Source: Paenibacillus sp. UBA6285 (GTDB lineage Bacteria; Bacillota; Bacilli; Paenibacillales; Paenibacillaceae). Taken from it: DNA of 12,040 bases. The position numbers and the translations under genes are program-made. The stretch is taken from contig DJUJ01000229.1 in assembly GCA_002438345.1 (NCBI GenBank), forward strand, positions 11,981 through 24,020, read 5' to 3'. Below are positions 5,860 through 12,040 of this stretch, in pieces; within the stretch, counting starts at the first letter, position 1; each line of letters opens with the position of its first letter. The notes beneath the pieces are model-generated. The model did not search any database, was not told the DNA's origin, and saw nothing but the letters and a program-made list of their open reading frames with translations.

Positions 5860-5900
5860 TTGTTCTATTATACCATTAAATGGAAGAAGCGCGATTTCAA
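5860..5900 (-). promoter_or_regulatory. Platform 1 promoter (Pc-like) driving cassettes D and C
   Basis: The minus strand has an extended -10, TGGTATAAT (TATAAT at 5867-5872), in the context TTCCATTTAATGGTATAAT shared with platform 2. No good -35 is present at 17 bp; TTGAAA lies 22 bp away. Transcription would start about 5860 and reach the cassette boundary about 80 nt later. Confidence 0.6.
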
Positions 5901-5913
5901 AAAGCACTTTTAA

Positions 5914-5949
5914 AACAAAAAAACTCCCGCCAACTCACCAGCGGAAGTT
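5914..5949 (-). terminator. Rho-independent terminator upstream of platform 1 promoter
   Basis: On the minus strand AACTTCCGC pairs with GCGGGAGTT (one T-G wobble) around a 10-base loop, followed by TTTTTTTG. It lies directly upstream of the cassette promoter and has a weaker counterpart at 3706-3740. Confidence 0.75.
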
Positions 5950-5958
5950 TCATTAAAA

Positions 5959-6003
5959 AATTGATTCACGCAAACATCCCATCATCAACAACTAGCTATA
6001 TCC
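5959..6003. repeat. Platform module repeat, copy 1 (one arm lost)
   Basis: ATTGATTCACGCAAACATCCCATCATCAACAACTAGCTATA corresponds to the 3750-3803 block, with the right arm (GTTCGTGTGAATCAA) missing. It directly abuts the end of the DUF255 fragment at TATAGC. Confidence 0.5.
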
Positions 6004-6148
6004 AATAAAAGACAGGCTTGTTGTCGCGCTTCTCGATATCAAAAGCCTCTTCCGACCAAGGGAACCAATTCACCGGATTATGTGCGTGTAGTAGCAAATA
6101 AGGTGACTTTTCCTTGGCTAATATATTGGGTGCTTTGTGAGTTGTCAT
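5996..6148 (-). pseudogene. 5' fragment of a DUF255 (YyaL-like) gene, copy 1
   Basis: From ATG 6148 (GAAGGTG just upstream) the product reads like the conserved N-terminus of the thioredoxin-fold DUF255/YyaL family: [24 protein letters not shown]. The full protein is around 600-700 residues and continues into a CxxC motif shortly after SIGYS. Here only 50 codons remain, and a 5-base loss relative to copy 2 shifts the last codons to YWI-stop. The break at TATAGC is the same as in the copy at 8311-8457. This suggests that integration at this point separated the 5' end from the rest of the gene. Confidence 0.8.
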
Positions 6149-6319
6149 GTGCATCACCTTCTTGAGCTTCTGCAAGGAAGACCGAATGAATTGATTTTTC
6201 GATATTTCTATTAAGTATGGAGTGCGAAAAAAGAAAAACTCACGACCTTTTCGGCCATGAATTTTCTTTCCGTCAATCTTCAACCAATTCAATCTTAGTT
6301 TAAATTTGTCTTGTAATCC

Positions 6320-6391
6320 TTACCTATAACAAACCTTCAACTCTACACGGTTCCCTTCTCGATTATACATAATCCGCTCCACCGTAAGGCT
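6320..6391 (-). pseudogene. C-terminal tail of a large serine recombinase (remnant 2)
   Basis: A short stretch reads VERIMYNREGNRVELKVCYR followed by TAA. It is the same ending as the recombinase remnant at 7909 (VERIVYNR-VELTVCYR) with GEGN-like residues retained. Nothing of the upstream coiled coil is left. It lies about 170 bp upstream (in reading direction) of DUF255 fragment 1. Confidence 0.7.
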
Positions 6392-6412
6392 GGCCTGCGC
6401 AGTGTAAAAGAC

Positions 6413-6565
6413 TTAGCCTATCAGATTGCAGTCATAGGCTTCTGTAACCAAGACTCCGTTAGGATCCACATCGTGAAAGCATTGTTGTATTACGTAACTG
6501 AACTCATGTATTTCACTCCTATCACCCGTTACAACTAGGGGCAGGTCACACGGATCAATAATATT
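6413..6565 (-). pseudogene. Possible remnant of an unknown gene, 50 codons
   Basis: An open stretch without a start codon reads LPLVVTGDRSEIHEFSYVIQ and further, ending LVTEAYDCNLIG and TAA. Codon use and composition look protein-coding, and the frame is bounded by a stop at 6566-6568. No family is recognised. It probably is the tail of a gene lost by deletion between the stalk-domain gene and the recombinase remnant. Confidence 0.4.
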
Positions 6566-6573
6566 TCACGATG

Positions 6574-7269
6574 TCATTGTACTTTCATCCATAAAGCATT
6601 CTGCCGATCATTTGGACTTGATAAAACTATCATTCCAGATTGATGACCTTCTGGAATTAAAAATCCAACCCAACCGTTGAAGGGTTTTCCTTCTGATACG
6701 CTGGGCGAATACTGGGAGAACATAAAAGAAGGAGTTCTCTTTTGAGTTACCGGGTCAATATACTGAAACCTATAATTATTTATTGACAGCGATTCCCCAG
6801 TTTTTTCAGATGCTAAGATTTCAAGGTTCACTTTTACAAGAACATAGGTATAACCGCTTGGAGCAGGTTCTTTTTTCTCCTGAAGGATTTTCAAAGCATC
6901 CTTTCCTGTACTCGTTTCTTCAATGGAAACTGAACCAATGAATTTATCAAAATTATCATTTATTTCAAAATATGCTTTTGAACCGGATCGTAATGGATTG
7001 GACTCAGTGTACCCGCCGTACATGCCTATGTCTCTTCTCAAAATACTGATTGTATTCGACTCAGGCATGACGTGGTATGACCCTCCCAAACCTTCAATAA
7101 CTGTGCGCAAAGGTACATAGGTCACTCCATCAATGACCTTCGCTTCTCCTTTAATATCAGTCCCGTTTACCCTTAAAGAGTATCCTGCAGTGGCCGCAAA
7201 GACCGTAATGGATAGGCATACTACTGAAAACATACTAAGAAAACTTAATAGCATTAACTTTTTGTTCAC
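6574..7269 (-). CDS. Secreted protein with copper-amine-oxidase N-terminal (stalk) domain
   Basis: The start is GTG 7269, with AAGGAG ten bases upstream; the ATG at 7350 adds 27 unlikely residues before the signal peptide. Residues 1-28 are a signal peptide (VNKKLMLLSFLSMFSVV..., cleavage near VFA-ATA). Residues about 30-80 are a CuAO-N/stalk domain with the hallmark VIDGVTYVPLRTVIEGLGG. The remainder resembles a DUF4352-like beta-sandwich (YVLVKVNLEI, then GWVGFLIPEG). Such proteins are exported and probably cell-wall associated; the domain alone has no copper oxidase activity. Together about 231 residues, complete. It is unrelated in function to the cassettes and sits between the two DUF255 fragments. 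Confidence 0.85.
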   Translation of the reverse strand: MNKKLMLLSFLSMFSVVCLSITVFAATAGYSLRVNGTDIKGEAKVIDGVTYVPLRTVIEGLGGSYHVMPESNTISILRRDIGMYGGYTESNPLRSGSKAYFEINDNFDKFIGSVSIEETSTGKDALKILQEKKEPAPSGYTYVLVKVNLEILASEKTGESLSINNYRFQYIDPVTQKRTPSFMFSQYSPSVSEGKPFNGWVGFLIPEGHQSGMIVLSSPNDRQNALWMKVQ

Positions 7270-7353
7270 TAATGACACACTCCTTGACCTGAAGATATCT
7301 GTTCGATAACTGCCGCCTTGACTAATTCCCTCGTTCTGATGTTCATGCATCAG

Positions 7354-7853
7354 GTTATGTCTTGAATATAAAAAAAGATTTGCCCCATTCCTACAATCTC
7401 ATCATGAAATTGAACAACAACGCCAAATGATCAACTCCCATGTACTTCTCGTAATATCATACATAATCTCTTCCAGTAAATTTAACCCAGTCAGTGCTGT
7501 TTCTAGATCATCCCCTTCAGTTAAATGCTCCTGAAATTTAACCCATTATTTGTCTGAATTATATTTAGGCCTTAGTTGAGGATAAGGTCTTGCGAGAGTT
7601 GGAACATGCCGGGAATACCATAAGGAATTGTTCTAGCAGTACCCATCAAAATTAAAGAGAACTTCTGAACTAATGTAAACACCGTATTTAGTTCCATTTC
7701 TAATATTCATCCTTAATAAATTAATAAAATGATTTTAGTTCTAAACTCTTGCGGAAATTATTCCAAAAAACGCCATTACTCCATTCTCTTTTTAATATTC
7801 GACATAGTTCTCTTCCCCCCTTCCAAAAGAACTAAATTTCTCCATATAAAGAA
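7354..7853. other. Non-coding or decayed interval
   Basis: About 500 bp without a convincing gene. On the minus strand 7402-7545 has a 47-codon open stretch after a stop (WVKFQEHLTEGDDLETALTG...) that looks like a piece of a former gene of unknown family. Another 41-codon frame starting MELNTVF has no ribosome binding site. An inverted repeat CTGATG/CATCAG (7336-7353) just outside may belong to the stalk-domain gene's leader. No promoter was clear. Confidence 0.4.
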
Positions 7854-7875
7854 CCTCTGGAAATATTTCCAGAGG
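7845..7875 (-). terminator. Terminator-like perfect palindrome after recombinase remnant
   Basis: CCTCTGGAAATATTTCCAGAGG (7854-7875) is a perfect 22-bp palindrome, folding as a 9-bp stem with an ATAT loop. On the minus strand it is followed by TTCTTTATAT, a weak T-run. It lies 33 bp after the recombinase stop. Confidence 0.55.
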
Positions 7876-7908
7876 CCCATAGTCAACTTCATATCTCTTC
7901 ATGCATTA

Positions 7909-8290
7909 TCACCTGTAACAAACCGTCAACTCCACCCGATTATAAACAATCCGCTCCACCAACTTCTTCAACGCCCGATTCTTCTCTTCACTCGTCACCA
8001 CGACGCTCCACAACTCTCTAAACTGCCCAACCCGTTCATATATCTGCTCAACAGCCGGATAATTGCCTTCATCTACTACAACCTTCCGTAAATCCTTCAA
8101 CTCTTCTTCCAATTTCTGAATCTGTCTTGCCCTTACAGCCTTCCTCTCCAAAAATACCTGCTTCGTTAGCATGTCCTCTTCATATGACTCATGCAGCTTG
8201 TCCAACGCCCGTTTCTGCTTTTTCAATTCCTGTTCTTTTACCTTGATAATTACTTGTGTATCATTGTAACGACTGCCATGCATCAATGAC
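7909..8290 (-). pseudogene. C-terminal fragment of a large serine recombinase (remnant 1)
   Basis: About 127 codons encode the coiled-coil and C-terminal end of a phage-type large serine recombinase: KVKEQELKKQKRALDKLHE, then MLTKQVFLERKAVRARQIQK, and the family-typical last strand region LKKLVERIVYNRVELTVCYR. The catalytic domain, with its serine, and the zinc-ribbon region are absent. Near 8281-8292 the sequence changes to the platform repeat CATCAATGACAG and then to the DUF255 fragment. The gene is therefore 5'-deleted and cannot be active. It shows that a serine-recombinase element was once inserted here. Confidence 0.75.
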
Positions 8291-8319
8291 AGGTTCGTGT
8301 GAATCAATAACTAGCTATA
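8281..8319. repeat. Platform module repeat, copy 3 (right arm only)
   Basis: CATCAATGACAG followed by GTTCGTGTGAATCAA (8293-8307) and TAACTAGCTATA matches the right half of the block at 3769-3803. Its arm is the exact reverse complement of the left arm TTGATTCACACGAAC at 3750-3764. It joins the recombinase remnant to the DUF255 fragment. Confidence 0.55.
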
Positions 8320-8457
8320 CCCAATAGATAAAAAGACAGGCTTGTTGTCGCGCTTAGCGACTTCAAAAGCCTCCTCCGACCAAGGGAACCAGTTCACCGG
8401 ATTATGGGCGTTTTGCAGTAAGTACGGAACTTTAATCTTACTTTTTGAACTGTTCAT
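8311..8457 (-). pseudogene. 5' fragment of a DUF255 (YyaL-like) gene, copy 2
   Basis: 48 codons from ATG 8457 read [20 protein letters not shown], then [19 protein letters not shown] and PVFLSIGYS followed by TAG. This is the DUF255 N-terminal motif, broken just before the expected CxxC. From 8311 to about 8427 it is a close direct repeat of copy 1 (5996-6100), but its first 10 codons differ and have no ribosome binding site, so the N-terminus is chimeric. Confidence 0.75.
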
Positions 8458-8572
8458 ACACTACAACACATAGAAAAAACGTCTCTGTTAAAAATTTCGT
8501 GTAAAAGCATTTAAACGGATTCTTTCAAGAAAACAAACGAGAAAATATTAACCAACTATTTAGTTGAGCTGA

Positions 8573-10723
8573 CTAAGTTGAGAGATGATCGTTTAGCTTA
8601 TTCATGGCTACCTCGAAGATGTAGCCATCATCATCAATAATATAATACTCAATACTATCAAAATCAATGTTATATAATTTATTTGTTTCTGCCTCAAGTT
8701 GAAAAGTTAATTGTGCTTTCTCTAAGATTTCTGAAGCAAATTCATTCTCCATTGTATAAACAATTTCGTATGCATCATCTTCCAAATATTCTGCTTCATA
8801 CTCTTCTATTCTCTCTAAAATAAAACTATCCATTTCCGACTCTAACAATTCGGTAATATTATAAGTCGCAAGATCACCTAGCTTTGTCTTTAATACTTCC
8901 TGAATGTATATAGGCATTTTCTGAAAGTCTAAACCCATGTCTGATGTTTCAACACAAATGCCAATTAATTTCCATGTATCTTCCATATTTGAATATCTAA
9001 AGATCTGCTGCATTTGCTCCTCATTCGTAAAAATATCTATTAAATCATAATTTTCAGAAAGTAATATATTAACAATTACGTCTATTGAGTGCAGCAAAAA
9101 AAGATTGTTTTTAAGCACGCAATCCAAAATTTCAATGATATATTCATTAGGTTCTTTAATATTAAAATCATGGATGTATTTTAAATATTTCAATAATATT
9201 GAGTTCATTACTTCTAAACTTGATGAATTTGAGTAATGTAAAACAGCTGGCATCACCTTCAAATCAAAAAAATCATTAGTCAAAATTAGCTCTTTTAATT
9301 TCTTTTGAGCATATGTATTTTTAAATGTTTCGAACTGCTCGATATAGATAGCACAATCAAGTATTTTCTTTTTCTCTTTTTCACCAATTTCACCAATCAC
9401 ATATGTAAACAAGGACGGATGATAAACACTAATTTTTTTTGATGAATTCCATTTAATCAACGAACCTTCTAGCCTCTTAAATGTATTTTCAAATGATTCA
9501 TCATCAAATTCATCGTAACTATCAGAAAACCTATGCTCAAAGCATTCATCTACTATTGTTTTATCTATGGTAGTACTTGAAAGGGAAACAAGTGTACACA
9601 GATATACTTTGGCATTGATATTTAATGAAGCTATCTCTGTACTCCATATTGAATCAGGTTCATCTAGTTTTTTCATAAAAAATTCCTTATAATCATCCGG
9701 TTCAACACTTTTAGGCTTAGTTGCGTATTCAATTGCCAGTGGACTAAAATCATCATGCAATAGGACTTTAGTCAATACTTCTTTATTCCATATCTTTTCT
9801 ACATACTCCTTTGGCAGATTATTTGATTTGATATAACTTTTTAATATTTCTAATTTAATTACCACATCTTCTTCCTGAGATTTTGACCAGTCAATCTCTA
9901 TATTTACAAATTCATTCTTGAGATAATTAAACAGTCCCTTATGTCGCACTTTTAAATTAGCTAACAAAGTTTTTCTTGAATTTAATATTAACTTCTTACA
10001 CGAAAGTTTAGTAATCTTTTTTAGTAATTTTTCCAGTTCCGATAAATATTTATTATCCATAAGTTCATCCTGTCCCAAAAAATCATCAATAACTATTAAA
10101 TCTAATTTATTGGGTTCCTTACTTACACAGTCTAATATTACAGATAAGTTTTGATTGTAAATAATATCGTAACTCTCATCAAATGATGCGGCTAGCATTA
10201 TAGAAGTTGCTGTTTTACCCATCATTGAATATCCGTTCAAGAGAACACAATTGTTTCTTTTTAACGCATTTAAAGCATTATCATAAAAATATGTTTTAAT
10301 AAACGTTCTAGAGTATTCAGAAAATTCAGTAAATAATAAATTTCTGCCAAAATCTTTAGGAACTTCACTGACTGACACGTGAGAGCTAATTTCTTTCAAC
10401 GCTATCTCTTCTGAGGTCTTTTTCCACTCTTTAATAACATGAACAGAATATTTTAATACATCACTATCTATTAATTTTGCGCAATCTTGACATAACCATA
10501 TGCCATTTGTTGCAGATTTTCTTTCAACTTGAGTTAAAGAAGAGTCATAGCGTGGACCATGAATTTCTGCTGCTGTTATGTGCGCAGCTACTCCAATATT
10601 AATTGATTTGCTAAAATCAGAATGAGGACCTGATGTTGTCTTTCTACAACAAGGATTAGAACAGCACCCACCTACTCTTTTAGATAATGTATTTTTTGTA
10701 TCTTGACTAAACTCATCTCTCAC
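8573..10723 (-). CDS. HNH-like / nSTAND3-like NTPase defence protein
   Basis: 716 residues from GTG 10723, chosen because AGGAGG lies ten bases upstream; the ATG at 10747 precedes that site. Residues about 1-105 form an HNH-like zinc domain: CCSNPCC (20-26), VAAHITAAEIHGPRYD (about 45-60), NGIWLCQDCAKLID (73-86). A P-loop NTPase follows: Walker A GYSMMGKT (164-171), Walker B LIVIDDFLGQ (about 209-218), and LILNSRKTLL (about 245-254), the pattern of nSTAND3 proteins. The rest is long, helical and acidic, as expected for a sensor region. STAND proteins oligomerise on sensing a phage or stress signal; the HNH domain would be the DNA-cutting effector, if active. The gene is AT-rich, suggesting acquisition. 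It follows the DUF3732 ATPase gene with a 212-bp gap. No catalytic proof is possible by eye. Confidence 0.85.
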   Translation of the reverse strand: MRDEFSQDTKNTLSKRVGGCCSNPCCRKTTSGPHSDFSKSINIGVAAHITAAEIHGPRYDSSLTQVERKSATNGIWLCQDCAKLIDSDVLKYSVHVIKEWKKTSEEIALKEISSHVSVSEVPKDFGRNLLFTEFSEYSRTFIKTYFYDNALNALKRNNCVLLNGYSMMGKTATSIMLAASFDESYDIIYNQNLSVILDCVSKEPNKLDLIVIDDFLGQDELMDNKYLSELEKLLKKITKLSCKKLILNSRKTLLANLKVRHKGLFNYLKNEFVNIEIDWSKSQEEDVVIKLEILKSYIKSNNLPKEYVEKIWNKEVLTKVLLHDDFSPLAIEYATKPKSVEPDDYKEFFMKKLDEPDSIWSTEIASLNINAKVYLCTLVSLSSTTIDKTIVDECFEHRFSDSYDEFDDESFENTFKRLEGSLIKWNSSKKISVYHPSLFTYVIGEIGEKEKKKILDCAIYIEQFETFKNTYAQKKLKELILTNDFFDLKVMPAVLHYSNSSSLEVMNSILLKYLKYIHDFNIKEPNEYIIEILDCVLKNNLFLLHSIDVIVNILLSENYDLIDIFTNEEQMQQIFRYSNMEDTWKLIGICVETSDMGLDFQKMPIYIQEVLKTKLGDLATYNITELLESEMDSFILERIEEYEAEYLEDDAYEIVYTMENEFASEILEKAQLTFQLEAETNKLYNIDFDSIEYYIIDDDGYIFEVAMNKLNDHLST

Positions 10724-10767
10724 ATTAATCACCCCTCCTAGTAACATGTATTAGCAAGTATTTTATG

Positions 10768-10907
10768 GTAATAGTGAAGAGAGGCGTACGCTCCAAATCG
10801 ATGCTGGATTCACTAATTTGATATTAATTAAATTCTTCACATTTAGGTTAGCTCTCCGCAGTAAAGCTGTATAAAAACATGCCGTTTTCTTCTTTATTCA
10901 CTATTAC
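10768..10907. repeat. 11-bp inverted repeat in the gap upstream of the STAND gene
   Basis: GTAATAGTGAA (10768-10778) and TTCACTATTAC (10897-10907) are exact reverse complements bracketing most of the intergenic region. They could be paired regulator sites or chance in AT-rich DNA. No clear promoter was found between them. Confidence 0.35.
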
Positions 10908-10935
10908 TTAAAAAATTTATATCTTTATTGGAAAC

Positions 10936-12040
10936 CTAGTTTTGTTCTTCCTCAGTTTTCCCATTCGTTGTTGGAGTAAAAAAAGGATTGAAACCTGTTT
11001 TAAATTCTGTAACTAAGTTCTCCGCATGGTCTGGTTTTAAGTCCAATATTTCATATTCCTCATCATCAAACATAAAAAGCTGTAATTTGTCTTTCCCGAT
11101 ACTTTCATACGCTTTGGATATTACTCTACCTATAGCTTTTGAATTTGTATGATCAAATGGCTTAGATAAATGATCTATTACTAGTATAGGAATTATCGGA
11201 TATTTATTCTCTTCTAGTAAAATTTTCAAAAACCCGAAATATCCGCATAATTGAATTAGTGTGTGCCTTGCCATACTCCCAATATAATAATTAACAGTCT
11301 TCTTTCCTTCTATTTCATTTTCATCAAGTTCTGTTTTAATTATTGTGGGTTGCAGGATATTACCTTTTTTTAGATACTGAATCTTAAAACCTTCTTGGTT
11401 GAAATCATCATCTACCACTGAAGAAATATCCTTGGCCGATTGATAAAGATCTGTAATAAATTTGGATAACTCCTCAATTTTTTTATTATCATCAGAATTT
11501 TGCAATACCCTTAATTCCTCACGTATTTCTTTAATTCTCTTTTTCTTTAGTTTCAGCTCTTCTTCATAGGATTTAACATCTGCCGATAAGTAATCTTCTA
11601 TAATTATTATTGCCTTTGCCTTTTCTTCCATTGAATACAGTTTAAATCGAGAATCGTTTCTTTTTATTTCCAATTTGACTTGATCTCTTTGTTTCTTTAG
11701 TTCATTTATCGTACTGTCCCCGATTAGAAATTTACTAAACGATATTGTAGAATCAAGTTCAGAAATCAACTTTTGTAATGGAGAAACTAAATAATCAAAA
11801 TCATTATTTTCTCCAAGTAGTGAATTCAGCTTTTCTAATAGTAACTTTCTGTTTTGATTGTCTTTCTCAATTTGCTTAGAATCAGAGATTCGATTTTCAT
11901 ATATCTTTATTTGTTCAGAGATGTTGCTATACATTACTTCCAAGTCCGCAATATTCTTCTCTTTCTTGCTTAGAACAGAGTCATTCATGTTCTTTATTTC
12001 ATTAAGTTTGATTTTTATATCTTCCGCATTTTTCCCAGAG
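10936..12040 (-). CDS. DUF3732 / SMC-like ATPase (5' end outside window)
   Basis: The reading frame stays open to the right edge (17 codons above the ATG at 11988, including KNAEDIKIKLNEIKN), so the start lies outside and about 367 C-terminal residues are visible. The first two thirds are coiled coil (repeated KxxxELxxLxxxI heptads). A C-terminal ATPase lobe follows: YYIGSMARHTLIQLCGYFGFLKIL (signature-helix region) and PIIPILVIDHLSKPFD (Walker B and D-loop). That arrangement is DUF3732, a RAD50/SMC-type ABC ATPase family; its Walker A must be upstream. Related ATPases occur in multi-gene conflict systems with a separate effector. The adjacent HNH-STAND gene in the same direction fits a defence island, but partnership is inferred only from position. 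Confidence 0.75.
   Translation of the reverse strand, partial: SGKNAEDIKIKLNEIKNMNDSVLSKKEKNIADLEVMYSNISEQIKIYENRISDSKQIEKDNQNRKLLLEKLNSLLGENNDFDYLVSPLQKLISELDSTISFSKFLIGDSTINELKKQRDQVKLEIKRNDSRFKLYSMEEKAKAIIIIEDYLSADVKSYEEELKLKKKRIKEIREELRVLQNSDDNKKIEELSKFITDLYQSAKDISSVVDDDFNQEGFKIQYLKKGNILQPTIIKTELDENEIEGKKTVNYYIGSMARHTLIQLCGYFGFLKILLEENKYPIIPILVIDHLSKPFDHTNSKAIGRVISKAYESIGKDKLQLFMFDDEEYEILDLKPDHAENLVTEFKTGFNPFFTPTTNGKTEEEQN

Noticed and set aside
7729..8091. 120-codon plus-strand frame
   Set aside because: It is antisense to the serine recombinase coiled coil and crosses a terminator-like palindrome.
8553..8566. CAACTATTTAGTTG palindrome as terminator of the STAND gene
   Set aside because: The 6-bp AT-rich stem with a 2-base loop is too weak and the following T-run is interrupted; too uncertain to list.
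10724..10747. ATG at 10747 as start of the HNH-STAND gene
   Set aside because: The AGGAGG site lies inside this extension and is correctly spaced for the GTG at 10723.

Overview
The window looks like an accessory region of a low-to-moderate-GC Gram-positive bacterium, most probably Paenibacillus or a relative. Evidence: strong AGGAGG-type ribosome binding sites, GTG/TTG starts, a secreted protein with a copper-amine-oxidase-type stalk domain, and a MarR-ABC exporter pair. Every gene I can support reads on the minus strand, so the story runs from high to low coordinates.

Right end (about 8573-12040): two AT-rich genes with a defence-system look. One is the C-terminal part of a DUF3732/SMC-like coiled-coil ATPase cut by the window edge. 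The other is a complete protein with an N-terminal HNH-like zinc domain, a STAND-type NTPase (nSTAND3-like) and a long helical C-terminal region.

Middle (about 5980-8460): a scarred integration region. Two 5' fragments of the same DUF255 (YyaL-like) gene end at the same TATAGC point. Two C-terminal remnants of a large serine recombinase lie beside them. An intact secreted stalk-domain protein and non-coding or decayed DNA lie between.

Left-middle (about 1800-5980): the most interesting part, an integron-like gene cassette array. It has two copies of a platform module (hairpin, terminator, promoter with TATAAT, then a GTGAATA..ACGTTA attI-like site). Each copy is followed by single-gene cassettes separated by 110-170 bp GC-rich, structured, attC-like repeats. 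Cassettes carry a HEPN-like protein, two unknown small proteins, a SAM methyltransferase and a small membrane protein whose frame is broken at an A AAA AAC heptamer. In four cassettes the 5' end can be compared with the cassette's own 3' repeat. In three of them it is the reverse complement, as in integron cassettes; the fourth matches only partly. No integrase gene is present in the window. Two of the repeats show compensatory changes in a central hairpin.

Left end (1-1760): a MarR-family regulator and an ABC exporter cut by the window edge. A near-identical 19-bp palindrome lies in front of each gene, suggesting autoregulation and a second operator for the exporter.
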